Shown here piece after piece: positions 35,430 through 43,624 of a stretch of 64,000 bases of DNA. How positions within the stretch are numbered: position 1 is the first letter of the stretch; each line of letters begins with the position of its first letter. The stretch covers positions 2,108,001-2,172,000 of the forward strand of contig CP154795.1 of the NCBI GenBank assembly GCA_039565995.1. The letters are read 5' to 3'. The notes under the pieces were generated by a model. The model saw only the letters and a program-made list of their open reading frames with translations, had not been told where the DNA came from and did no database searches. Origin of the DNA: Propionibacteriaceae bacterium ZF39 (GTDB lineage Bacteria; Actinomycetota; Actinomycetes; Propionibacteriales; Propionibacteriaceae). Made by a program: the position numbers and the translations under genes.

Positions 35430-36897
35430 GCAGCGGATTGACCACCTTCCACGCCTGCCGAACGTCCTCTGCGGTCACTGACGCATCTGCGCTGTGTGCA
35501 ATGAGATTGAACCACTGAATAGAGCCATGCTTGTGGGCGTTTCCCGACTGTATGGCTCCGATGGTCGATTTGAGAGTCTTCTCCGAGCCATAGGTTTGCG
35601 CGACCACTCTGAAAACCGCACTCAACTCGCCTGTCGCGGGCGTTGCGGAGCCCTCGAAATGGACCTTGATGGTGGCTTCGAGAACAGAGCGCAATAGGAT
35701 CGCAGATGCGATGGGCAAGTTTCCTAGGCTGATCCGCCGTAACTCGAAGTAGCGCAGCTTGAGGTTCAGTGGTGCGTTCTCGTAGTCGAGGCCAGAGAGA
35801 TCGAGTGTGTCCTTTGTGTCTGGATGGTTCGGTCCGCGGCTTCCTGTTCCGCTCGGAGGCTCAGGCTGGGGTGGCGTTGCTCCGCCGCTCTCGCTGCCGG
35901 GACCGCTTGGAGGCGTCCCGTGGCTGCCACCTTGTGACGGTCCAGGCGGAGCCGGTGGTGCGGGCGCGGCGGGTGATGGTGTCGGCGTTGCCGTAGTGGA
36001 TAGGCCGTTGAGACGGTCTACAAACGGTTGGTAGGCGTCATCACGCTTCTTGAGCTCTGGGGAGCGGGTATTCAGCCTTCCAGCGCGAAACTCTCCGACT
36101 AGATACTCCAATGCACGGAGCTTCTTCTTCGGAAGTTTCGACGCGATCTTTTCAGGACTCGATGATCGAGGAAGTAACATGCCGTCTCTATCGAACTCCA
36201 CCCCGATCGCCGCCGCGATGTCCTTGCTTCGGTATGCGTACTCAAAGGCCGACATCGCCAAGTCGTCGCTGGCGGCGTACTGCCGGAGGGTGTGATCGGG
36301 GAATGGCGCAGCGGCAAGGAAGCGTCGCATCACAGCCATCTTCATGAACCTTGCGACCTCGACATCGGGGTACTGCGCCTTGACGTCCTCCACAGTCGTC
36401 TGGTCGTCCACGAGTGAGTAGTAGAAGGTTGCTTGTTGGTCGCGGCTCCACCGCTTCTTGGAGATGCCAGTGTGCAGTCGGGCAACGTGCGGGGCGGCGG
36501 TCGCGCGATCAGGCGCCACGATGACGCGGATTCGTTCGGGGAGGTTCTCTGCCTCGACTGCGTACCGCTTGAGCAGCGAGCGGATCTCGGCTTCGTGACC
36601 AGGCACGATCGTCGGGTCGTGGAGAGCCTTGAGTGCGCTGACGCGCCGGTTGCCTTCCAGGACGATGTACGAAGGTGGCTCATCCTGTGACTCCGCCGCG
36701 ATCACGATCGGCACCTCGTTGTCGAAGTAGCCGTCGCGAAGGATCAGCCGCGCCGCGCCGAGGACGTCCTCCGAAGCGAACAGATACTTCAAGGCTCCAG
36801 CTTCATCGTCGCGACGAGTCGGGATGCGGTAGTTCTCCAGGTCGAGCAGGAGCCGGCTCAGCTCGACCTCCACGATGGGTAACTGCTCGTAAGCCAT
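35380..36897 (-). CDS. ParB-like nuclease-domain protein with HEPN-like C-terminus, defence candidate
   Basis: 505 residues. The N-terminal part (about 5-120) resembles a ParB/Srx-type domain (YIVLEGNRRVSALKAL). A Pro/Gly/Ser-rich linker covers about 290-365. The C-terminal region (about 380-500) is helical with SAILLRSVLEATIKVHFEG and NLIAHSADASVTAEDVRQAW, resembling HEPN/DUF4145-like abortive-infection domains; the canonical Rx4-6H motif is not clear. It overlaps the Dam gene tail-to-tail by 50 nt and lies next to a Gabija-like pair, which suggests a defence role. Confidence 0.65.
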   Translation of the reverse strand: MAYEQLPIVEVELSRLLLDLENYRIPTRRDDEAGALKYLFASEDVLGAARLILRDGYFDNEVPIVIAAESQDEPPSYIVLEGNRRVSALKALHDPTIVPGHEAEIRSLLKRYAVEAENLPERIRVIVAPDRATAAPHVARLHTGISKKRWSRDQQATFYYSLVDDQTTVEDVKAQYPDVEVARFMKMAVMRRFLAAAPFPDHTLRQYAASDDLAMSAFEYAYRSKDIAAAIGVEFDRDGMLLPRSSSPEKIASKLPKKKLRALEYLVGEFRAGRLNTRSPELKKRDDAYQPFVDRLNGLSTTATPTPSPAAPAPPAPPGPSQGGSHGTPPSGPGSESGGATPPQPEPPSGTGSRGPNHPDTKDTLDLSGLDYENAPLNLKLRYFELRRISLGNLPIASAILLRSVLEATIKVHFEGSATPATGELSAVFRVVAQTYGSEKTLKSTIGAIQSGNAHKHGSIQWFNLIAHSADASVTAEDVRQAWKVVNPLLRRLLRPPSPTVPAAP

Positions 36898-37416
36898 GTC
36901 CAGCCTCGTCTCGGTGATCCGTCCGGCGATCTACGCCCTCGGTGCCGAACGGACGAGAGCTGTTGTTCAGTCCTAACCGTAGCCGCGCTGTTTCGCGATC
37001 GGGCTGAGACACGTCGAGGCGCATCAACCGAAGCCCATCTGACGCGCGAACGCACGAACCGGTTGCCATAGGTGCCCGTGACGCCGTGACAGTTCCCGAC
37101 GCGGGCAGAGGGCCAGGCGCGGGACCACAGGCGTGCAAACCATGCAGCCTGCCGGCGACGCCGCGTGGGTCGCGTGAACTGCGGAACCAAACGGAAACGA
37201 GGCCGAGCTGCCACTTCGGACGCTTCTAAGGAACCTGTCGTCGCGTGTCTCACGGGACGGCCATGGTGCGTCGCTGCCTGGTGCTGCCCACAGTCCGTGG
37301 GACGATAGGCACGGGAGCCGCCGTTTCCGAGCGGGAGAAGGTCCGGTGAATCACGCTCATCGTCCCGTTGCGAGCCGAGCGCTCAACTTGCATCGGGGGT
37401 ATGCAAGGAGTAGCCA
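36898..37416. other. 519-bp gap before the Gabija-like operon
   Basis: No convincing gene is seen on either strand; reading frames here lack family motifs and start signals. The right end holds an inverted repeat and a ribosome-binding site for the next gene. Promoters for the divergent ParB-like gene and the Gabija-like operon must lie here. Confidence 0.6.
37387..37407 (+). promoter_or_regulatory. CTTGCAT-N7-ATGCAAG inverted repeat overlapping the Gabija-like ribosome-binding site
   Basis: Perfect 7-bp arms with a 7-nt centre. The right arm ends in AAG of the AAGGAG box, which is 6 nt before the ATG at 37417. Either an operator or an mRNA hairpin that hides the ribosome-binding site. Confidence 0.45.
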
Positions 37417-39138
37417 ATGAGGGTCGCGCGCATCCGTATCGGACACTTCCGGGGTTATCGCCATGCAGCGCTCGTGGTGCCAGAGAACATGGTGCTTGCA
37501 GGTGAGCCGCAGGCGGGCCGCACTGACATCGTCGAGGCTCTGCGCCGGGTTCTCGACGCCCGCAGTACTCGGTCCCGCGTGAATCCTCTCGACGTCTACC
37601 GACCTGCTGACGGCGATGAAGAGACATTGACGGAGGTGGAGGTGACTCTCCTCGACCTCGGGGAGGACCTCGAAACTCTTCTTAGCGAGAATCTGGAAAC
37701 GTTCGACACGGCAACCGGGGAGATCGCCACGCCAAGCAACGCGGGCGCCGCGGTTCTGGGCGTACGTCTGTGCTATCGCGCACGATATGACCTCGATACG
37801 GACACCGGCGAGCACTGGGTCGATTACCCGGCGCGAAGTGATCCCGCTGCCGGTGTGTTCAAGAGAGCGAGCCGGATCGAGCGTGAGTCTCTGCCTGTCC
37901 AGTTCGTTGACAGTGCGCCGGCTCTCCAACTGCGAGCAGAGGGAGTCCTGAGAGCACTCCTTGCTGATGCCGACCCTGGTGGCCTGGACAGCGCCCTCAC
38001 CGATCTGGATTCGGCCGTCCATGCTGCAACCGGGTCGTTCTCTGAGACGGAGGTGGTCACCAGCGTTCTGGATAAGGTCATTGATTCCGGACCGCAGACT
38101 CTCTTCGGTATCGATGACTCCGCCGACATCAGTTTTCTGGCGGATGACGGTTCTATGGCTGCCCTCCTCAGAGCGCTTCAACCAGCGATCTCGATGGGTG
38201 CGGCCGGGGCCCTTCCCGTCCGTTCCCAGGGGTCGACTCTCGAGAGTGTGCTCTCGGCCGCTGAAGCCATCGCAGCCGCGCGAGATGCACAATCAGGCGT
38301 CGTCATCATCGGCGATGACTTCGGAGATCGCCTTGACGCATCGTCATCTGAACACATGGCGCGGCTCATCCACGTAACTGCAGGGCAAGCGATCCTCACA
38401 ACGCGCCGTCCTGAGGTAGTACGAGCATTCGATCCCGGTGAGCTGGTTCGGCTCACAGTCAGCCACGGCGAGAGACGACAGCACCAGCTTTCTGCAGTCA
38501 CGGACAAGACGGGCCGAGTCAACCGGAGGCTCATCCTGGAGCAGCTTCTCGCAGCGCTGAGCGCGAGAACCGTTGTCCTCCTGGAGGGGCCACTCGACGT
38601 CGAGGGGTACGGCGCGCTCGCGTCGCGACTCTTCCGGAAGACGAACGAACCGCACCACAGCCTCCCCGCTAACGGCATCCGCCTGGTCGCCCCGCCAGGG
38701 TCAGACGGAGGAGTTACCCGGCTCCCAGCCATTGCCTCGATCGCCCTTGAACTCGGATTCCACGTCCGAGCGATCGTCGACAATGACAAGCCAGGGCACG
38801 AAGATCCAGCAGTCGGAGTCCTTGCAGGAATGGTCGAACAACTCGTCGTGCTTCCCACTCGCACCGCCGTGGAGGCCGCGCTCATCCGCGGCGTACCCGG
38901 ATATCAGCTCCGAGAGACGGTCGAGACCCTGGAAGACTTCGGTATGCCCGCCCTGCCACCCGATCTCGGCGACGACGACATCGCGGACCACCTCATCGCG
39001 ACGAAAGTGATCAAGAAGCAGGGTCTAGGGGCAGCCTGGGCTCACGCACTGACACGACAGCCGCCGATCGCGCGGTCCGCGATCGAAGCAGTCTGCGGCG
39101 ATACGCTCGGACGCATCGACATCCCTGATCTGCCATGA
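37417..39138 (+). CDS. GajA-like OLD-family ATPase/TOPRIM nuclease
   Basis: 573 residues, close to the usual GajA length. The N-terminal ABC-ATPase part begins RIGHFRGYRHAALVV. Its P-loop is degenerate (AGEPQAGRTDIVEAL), with Arg in place of Lys. A TOPRIM domain follows from about residue 385: TVVLLEGPLDVEGYGAL gives the catalytic Glu and VRAIVDNDKPGHE the DxD. It overlaps the helicase gene by ATGA. OLD-type nuclease plus UvrD-like helicase is the Gabija anti-phage arrangement. The altered P-loop suggests weakened or nucleotide-sensing ATP binding. Confidence 0.75.
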   Translation: MRVARIRIGHFRGYRHAALVVPENMVLAGEPQAGRTDIVEALRRVLDARSTRSRVNPLDVYRPADGDEETLTEVEVTLLDLGEDLETLLSENLETFDTATGEIATPSNAGAAVLGVRLCYRARYDLDTDTGEHWVDYPARSDPAAGVFKRASRIERESLPVQFVDSAPALQLRAEGVLRALLADADPGGLDSALTDLDSAVHAATGSFSETEVVTSVLDKVIDSGPQTLFGIDDSADISFLADDGSMAALLRALQPAISMGAAGALPVRSQGSTLESVLSAAEAIAAARDAQSGVVIIGDDFGDRLDASSSEHMARLIHVTAGQAILTTRRPEVVRAFDPGELVRLTVSHGERRQHQLSAVTDKTGRVNRRLILEQLLAALSARTVVLLEGPLDVEGYGALASRLFRKTNEPHHSLPANGIRLVAPPGSDGGVTRLPAIASIALELGFHVRAIVDNDKPGHEDPAVGVLAGMVEQLVVLPTRTAVEAALIRGVPGYQLRETVETLEDFGMPALPPDLGDDDIADHLIATKVIKKQGLGAAWAHALTRQPPIARSAIEAVCGDTLGRIDIPDLP

Positions 39139-40757
39139 CATTCGCCCCGCAGAACCCGGAGCAGCAGCGAGTCGTAGCGACGCAGGCCGAACTCACTGTC
39201 GTGCTCGGCGGAGCGGGTGTCGGAAAGACGACCAGCGCGCTCGCTGCAGCTCACGCCCATCTCGAACGAGTAGCAGAAAGCGAACCCCACGATCGGGTCC
39301 TGTTCCTCTCGTTCTCTCGTTCCTCGGTGGCGCGCATAGCCTCCCGCGCAAATGAGATTCTCGGCCGACGAGGCTCCCAGGTGGACATCATGACGTTCCA
39401 CTCGCTCGCGTTCTCCGTGGTCCGGAGATTCGGGAATCTGGTCGGACACGGCGACGCCGTCCTCGTCAGCCCCGCTCGCGAGAAGCTCGGGCTGGCCCAG
39501 CACGAGATCGGATACAGCAGACTCATCCCGCTCACACTCGAAATCGCTCAGGCCGCACCTGCTGTCGCAGAACACCTTCGCACCCGATGGGGCCTCGTAA
39601 TCGTCGACGAGTTTCAGGACACCGGCGATGCGCAGCAAGACCTCCTTCAGCTGATTGCCCGCGACAGCAGGCTGATACTGCTCGGCGACCCGAACCAGTG
39701 CATCTACACGTTCCTCGCCGAAGACGGCGTCAGAGTGGAGCGCATCGATGAAGCCTGCTCGGCCGCTGGGACAGAGAACACCATCCTGCTGCCAGAAACC
39801 TCCTTCCGAGACCCCTCCGGAATCATCCCGGCCGTCGCCAACGCCATCAGGGGACGCCTGTTCGACTCAGAGGCCATCGCGGCCGCTATCCAGGACGAAA
39901 GGCTGGTCATCCAAGACGGAATACCACTCTCCGACGAGACGAGTCACGTCGCACGGGTCGTTAGCGAGCTAGCCGCGGAAGATATGGGCGTGGCAGTATT
40001 CACGCACCACAACGACATGCTCGCGGCTCTCTCGGATGCACTTGAAGCCGACGGGATCGAACATGAAGTTGCCGGTCTCAGTGACGCGCTCGCCGCCGCC
40101 CTCGACGCCCAGACTGCGATGGCGCGGTTCCGCACCGGCGATGGCACCTGGGGAATTGTTCTCGAAGCGATAGCCGTGTTCCTGACGAGCGCGCAACGTG
40201 GGCAGAAGGCGCCCCCCATCGCGTACCAGGTGATGAACGGTTCAGGCCCCACGACCTTGCAAGCTCGCCTGAGCGCTCTTCGAGAGCGTCTCTCCGAGGC
40301 GGGGTCCATTCGGGAGGTAATCGAGGTAGCGGCGACGGCACACGACGTGCTCGGACTACCGCAGAAGTCGGGCGCCTGGCAGCAAGCAGCCACCCTGCTC
40401 TCGGTGATGTACGCGCGAGCGGCACGCACGAGCAGCGCCCGCGATGACCATCAGATGGTTGCAGCGATCTGTGCGGAAGCTCGTGAGGCGAGTTACGCGA
40501 CGCTCACGGACTCGGCGCTGAGCCCGCGAGAGGTTCAACTAATGAACCTCTACCAGACGAAGGGACGCGAGGCCGACGCAACCGTCGTGGTGTTGCGGGA
40601 GGGAGACTTCATGGGCTACGAATCAGAACCGTTCCCCACAACAAGTCGGCTCCTGTACGTGGTCTTCTCCAGAGCCAGACACAAGATCGTCGTGCTGCTC
40701 GTGGGCAACAGGTTCCACGCCGCCGTAGCGCCTCTCGCGGCTCTCGCCGCGAACTGA
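39135..40757 (+). CDS. GajB-like UvrD-family (SF1A) helicase
   Basis: 540 residues. Walker A is VLGGAGVGKTTSAL (about 24-35), Walker B VIVDEFQDTGDAQQ (about 155), motif III LLGDPNQCIYTF, and the C-terminal motif VI LLYVVFSRARHKIVVL (about 505). Short for UvrD, as GajB proteins are, because the accessory subdomains are reduced. The start overlaps the nuclease stop (ATGA), so the two are made together. It is the last gene before the tRNA-Pro att repeat. Confidence 0.82.
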   Translation: MTFAPQNPEQQRVVATQAELTVVLGGAGVGKTTSALAAAHAHLERVAESEPHDRVLFLSFSRSSVARIASRANEILGRRGSQVDIMTFHSLAFSVVRRFGNLVGHGDAVLVSPAREKLGLAQHEIGYSRLIPLTLEIAQAAPAVAEHLRTRWGLVIVDEFQDTGDAQQDLLQLIARDSRLILLGDPNQCIYTFLAEDGVRVERIDEACSAAGTENTILLPETSFRDPSGIIPAVANAIRGRLFDSEAIAAAIQDERLVIQDGIPLSDETSHVARVVSELAAEDMGVAVFTHHNDMLAALSDALEADGIEHEVAGLSDALAAALDAQTAMARFRTGDGTWGIVLEAIAVFLTSAQRGQKAPPIAYQVMNGSGPTTLQARLSALRERLSEAGSIREVIEVAATAHDVLGLPQKSGAWQQAATLLSVMYARAARTSSARDDHQMVAAICAEAREASYATLTDSALSPREVQLMNLYQTKGREADATVVVLREGDFMGYESEPFPTTSRLLYVVFSRARHKIVVLLVGNRFHAAVAPLAALAAN

Positions 40758-40771
40758 GCTTGCCTACAAGG

Positions 40772-40793
40772 GGGGACCAGAAGGGGACCAGAA
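40772..40793. repeat. Tandem 11-bp repeat GGGGACCAGAA x2
   Basis: Two perfect copies back to back, 92 bp left of the att repeat. Size and position fit arm-type integrase sites of the element on the left side of the att site. Confidence 0.6.
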
Positions 40794-40885
40794 TCATGCA
40801 ATCCATGCATCCCGTGACGTGTTCTGCATGATCTGACGCCCCGGAATCACGCGGAATTCGGGCAGGCCGAAGCCGTTTGGACGCC

Positions 40886-40928
40886 TGGGGGTCAAGGGGT
40901 CGCAGGTTCAAATCCTGTCAGCCCGACG
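40886..40928. other. Left att repeat (3' part of tRNA-Pro GGG)
   Basis: 43 bp identical to 50944-50986. It reads as the anticodon loop CTGGGGG onward through the T arm to the acceptor end CAGCCCGA. The sequence to its left does not supply the tRNA 5' half, and no CCA follows. It is therefore an attachment remnant, not a tRNA gene. Confidence 0.85.
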
Positions 40929-40939
40929 AGGCGAAAAGC

Positions 40940-42172
40940 CTAGTCAGAGCCGGTTTCGGAGAGATCCGAACCCGGCTCGATCTGTTTCTGACCGTAATCT
41001 TTGACCGTAATAGCCCGCGACAGGGTTTCGAGCGCGGCCAACGAAGTGTCCGGCGCGACGTGTCCATAGATGTCGGCGGTGATCTCGATCGACTGATGCC
41101 CGCAGATCCGGGAGACCGTCAGCATCGGCACGCCAGCGGTCAGCATGGCCGAGGCAGCAGTGTGGCGGAGCGTGTGCAGACCGATGTCCGGAAGCCTATC
41201 CTCGACCTCGGCGGTCTTGTTGTGCTTGGTGACTGCCGCCTTCAACGCCCGGAGCGCGTTCCTCGGCTCGACCGCCTCCCCGAGCTCGGTCACGAAGACG
41301 TACGAGGTCCCGGCCCACTTCGTCCCCGCCCGGAGCTTGTCGGCCGCTGCTCGCACCTTCAGCGCCTTCAGGATCGCCGCGGTCGTCGTCGAGATCGGGA
41401 TCTCGCGTCGCCCCTTCCTCGTCTTCGGCGCGATGACCTTCAACTCGCCGTCGAGCCGCGCCAGCGTCCCCCGAACCCGGATCAGGCCGTTCGCCTCGTC
41501 GATGTCCTTCCACGTCAGCGCCAACGCCTCGCCTCGGCGCATGGCGGTGTTGAGCAGGAACTCGAACAGCAGGCGATAGCGCGATCCGTCCGCGGCCGCG
41601 AGCAGGTCGGCGACCTGGCCGGGGGAGAGATGCATGGCTTCCTCGGTCTCGACCTTGGGCCGCGCCATGGCGGCCGCCGGGTTGTCCCTGATCAGCTTGT
41701 CGCGGACGGCGATCGCGAGGATCGCTCGCAGGACCGTGTAGATCTGCCGGACGGTCGACTGTGCGAGTCCGGCCTTCTTCAACCCGGCGACCCACCGCTC
41801 GATCCCGCTCGGAGTGATCGAGCCCAGCGCGGTCGCCCCGAGCGTCGAGCCGATGATGTGCGACTTCGCCAGACCGGCATACAACTGCTTGGTGGTCGGC
41901 TTGCGATCCGACACTTCGAGCGGTCCGGCGATCCACTGCCGCGCGAAGACGTCGAGGGAGACCTTCGAGTCCGTGGCGGGGAGACCGACGCGGATCCGCT
42001 CGAGAACCTCGGCGCGCTTCTCCTCGACCTCGGCTTCGTTGGCGCCATAGACCGACGTCCGCTTCATCGCCCCGGTCTCGTCGCGATAGGACACGTCAGC
42101 GGTCCATCGTCCGTCCTTGCGCTGGCGCGCCTTGCCGCCGTTGCCGTGCTGGCGCTTGCCTCGGGTGCTCAC
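40940..42172 (-). CDS. int: Tyrosine integrase of the satellite
   Basis: 410 residues with an N-terminal arm-binding domain (KDGRWTADVSYRDETG), a core-binding domain and a catalytic domain. Active-site motifs are NTAMRRGEALALTW (Arg I), LHTLRHTAASAML (HxxR), ICGHQSIEITADIYGHV (His and Tyr). The gene ends 12 nt from the left att repeat. Its last 24 codons run through two TGACCGTAAT repeats, so coding and arm-site functions overlap. Confidence 0.92.
   Translation of the reverse strand: MSTRGKRQHGNGGKARQRKDGRWTADVSYRDETGAMKRTSVYGANEAEVEEKRAEVLERIRVGLPATDSKVSLDVFARQWIAGPLEVSDRKPTTKQLYAGLAKSHIIGSTLGATALGSITPSGIERWVAGLKKAGLAQSTVRQIYTVLRAILAIAVRDKLIRDNPAAAMARPKVETEEAMHLSPGQVADLLAAADGSRYRLLFEFLLNTAMRRGEALALTWKDIDEANGLIRVRGTLARLDGELKVIAPKTRKGRREIPISTTTAAILKALKVRAAADKLRAGTKWAGTSYVFVTELGEAVEPRNALRALKAAVTKHNKTAEVEDRLPDIGLHTLRHTAASAMLTAGVPMLTVSRICGHQSIEITADIYGHVAPDTSLAALETLSRAITVKDYGQKQIEPGSDLSETGSD
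40989..41011. repeat. Left arm-type repeats TGACCGTAAT x2
   Basis: Copies at 40989-40998 and 41002-41011 (13-bp period), matched by three copies near the right att. Likely binding sites of the integrase N-terminal domain. Confidence 0.7.
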
Positions 42173-42777
42173 TTGATCAGCCCTTCCTCGCGTGCCTGGC
42201 GGACGTAGCGCGCGGCCGTCGAGCGCGAGACCGAGAGTGCGATCTCGATCGCTTCCAGGCCGCCCTCGTCTTGCGCGTTGTAGATCTCCGCGACTTGTTC
42301 GAGCCGATGCCGAGTCATGGGTCGACGACTGTTCTTCCGAGCGCGCCGGATCTCCCTCACGCCTTCGAAGAAGGAGTCGTCCTTCATGTCATCAATCAGC
42401 GTGATCGACCCGTCCTCATGCCGCTCGATACGGAAGGAGGCTCGGGCGACGATCGCCTCGATCCAACTATCCAGCTCGATGGCACCAAGATCCTTCGCTC
42501 GGATCTCTCGTCCACCATCGACCGCATTCAGGGATAACTCCGTGCACCGCGGGACGCCCGCAATTACCTCGATCTTCATAGCAAACGCTGGTTGGTCACC
42601 ATCGCCAGCGAATCGAACGTCGATGGGCGACGGGACCATGCGGTCCCCGATCTCGAAAAGGGACTTCGGGTGAATCGGCGACGAGATTTCGCCGCCGAGG
42701 GATGGCAGCGGGACGGTGCGACGCATCCCGGCAACACGAACTTTCATGTTCCCGGCCTCGGGATCAACAGGTGTCAC
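42169..42777 (-). CDS. Satellite HTH regulator (hypothetical)
   Basis: 202 residues from GTG 42777, chosen for the AGGAAGG 8 nt upstream; an ATG at 42813 is possible but runs through the operator. The C-terminal 60 residues form a HTH (RLEQVAEIYNAQ, then IEIALSVSRSTAARYVRQAR). The N-terminal region is strand-rich and unknown. It overlaps int by ATGA. Similar proteins accompany integrases on small actinobacterial phage-like elements and probably control the switch between integration and excision. Confidence 0.7.
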   Translation of the reverse strand: MTPVDPEAGNMKVRVAGMRRTVPLPSLGGEISSPIHPKSLFEIGDRMVPSPIDVRFAGDGDQPAFAMKIEVIAGVPRCTELSLNAVDGGREIRAKDLGAIELDSWIEAIVARASFRIERHEDGSITLIDDMKDDSFFEGVREIRRARKNSRRPMTRHRLEQVAEIYNAQDEGGLEAIEIALSVSRSTAARYVRQAREEGLIK

Positions 42778-42791
42778 GAACGAATCCTTCC

Positions 42792-42823
42792 TGACACTTT
42801 CAATAGGTCTCATTCAAGTGTCA
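42792..42823. promoter_or_regulatory. Operator TGACACTT-N16-AAGTGTCA in the divergent control region
   Basis: Perfect 8-bp inverted arms (42792-42799 and 42816-42823) lie between the leftward regulator/int genes and the rightward excisionase gene. A likely switch operator. Confidence 0.6.
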
Positions 42824-42880
42824 CAGTGAGTGTACACCGGCGAATACGCCGGGACACCACTACGAAAGGAAGTGATTCGC

Positions 42881-43063
42881 ATGGCGCGGATCCTCTACTC
42901 GGTGCCTGAGGGTCGCCACCAGATGGGCGACATCGGGCACACCACGTTCTACGAGCTGGTTAAGGCCGGGAAGATCAAGATCGTCAAGATCGGCCGGCGG
43001 ACCTTCATCTCCCACGACGAGATCGAGCGTTACGTCGCGAGCCTGGCCGGTGATGTCGCGTGA
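42881..43063 (+). CDS. Excisionase/AlpA-like helix-turn-helix protein
   Basis: 60 residues with the MerR/AlpA-like winged-helix pattern: TTFYELVKAGKIKIVKIGRR then FISHDEIERYVASL. Typical of Xis or phage activator proteins. It has AAAGGAAG upstream and is the first gene of the rightward operon. Confidence 0.8.
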   Translation: MARILYSVPEGRHQMGDIGHTTFYELVKAGKIKIVKIGRRTFISHDEIERYVASLAGDVA

Positions 43064-43096
43064 CCTCGAATCGAATCTCGACGATCGAGGGGGAGC

Positions 43097-43624
43097 ATGT
43101 CCACAAAGAATGACCCCCGCCTCGGGGACACGAGCACGGGGGTCGAAAACCAGAATGCGGACGGCGACTGGTTGGCACAGAGTCTATCGCGGTTAATCCG
43201 TCGGATCGACGCTGCCGAGCAGGTTCGCAAGCGAATCATTCAAGACGCGATCAGCGACGTTCACGCCTCACAACTGCGACGCCGCGCCCGCGCTTTTCTC
43301 GCGGCTGTGCAGGAGCCGGGGGAGTATCCCGGCGGTCCAGTGGACTGGGAGACCGGCGCACCGGGTCCGGTGAACACCGAGGGATGGTGCCCGGTCTGCG
43401 GGAGCTACTTCCTCTCATCGACCGAGGCGATCGCGACCGGCTGCTGCGTCGGTCTTCCGATCATCGATGGTCGCCGGGAAGGCCCAGACTGCCGAGGCAA
43501 GGATCCCCGTCCTCCGTTGGCGACGATCCGGCGAGACCCCGCGCGGAATGACGAGGTTCGAGGGATCGCCGCCGCCCTGGCGGCCAAGGCCACCCTGATC
43601 GAGCGGGGGCTGTTGGATGGATGA
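43097..43624 (+). CDS. Satellite hypothetical protein with a CPxC motif
   Basis: 175 residues. A helical N-terminal half (RLIRRIDAAEQVRKRIIQD, then RRRARAFLAAVQ) is followed by a zinc-type motif EGWCPVCGSYF. It overlaps the ATPase gene by 8 nt. No family was recognised; it may assist the DUF3631 protein in replication. Confidence 0.65.
   Translation: MSTKNDPRLGDTSTGVENQNADGDWLAQSLSRLIRRIDAAEQVRKRIIQDAISDVHASQLRRRARAFLAAVQEPGEYPGGPVDWETGAPGPVNTEGWCPVCGSYFLSSTEAIATGCCVGLPIIDGRREGPDCRGKDPRPPLATIRRDPARNDEVRGIAAALAAKATLIERGLLDG

Larger units (their letters stand above)
1..40885. mobile_element. Right part of an integrative conjugative element (ICE), left end outside window
   Basis: Conjugation and maintenance genes are grouped here: VirB6/TrbL-like and DUF6112 proteins, a peptidoglycan hydrolase, ParB, primase-polymerase, ArdC and a MobF relaxase. 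They are mixed with resistance and defence cargo. The right boundary is set at the tRNA-Pro-derived 43-bp repeat that begins at 40886. I infer that the whole stretch is one element; the part from 32.6 to 40.9 kb (dprA, Dam, Gabija) could be a separate island joined to it. The coupling protein and VirB4 are not in the window and would be expected further left. Confidence 0.7.

Noticed and set aside
40855-40928. Possible complete tRNA-Pro at the left att
   Set aside because: The 3' half is a good match, but the preceding bases cannot form the D arm or the CTTGA side of the anticodon stem, and no CCA follows.
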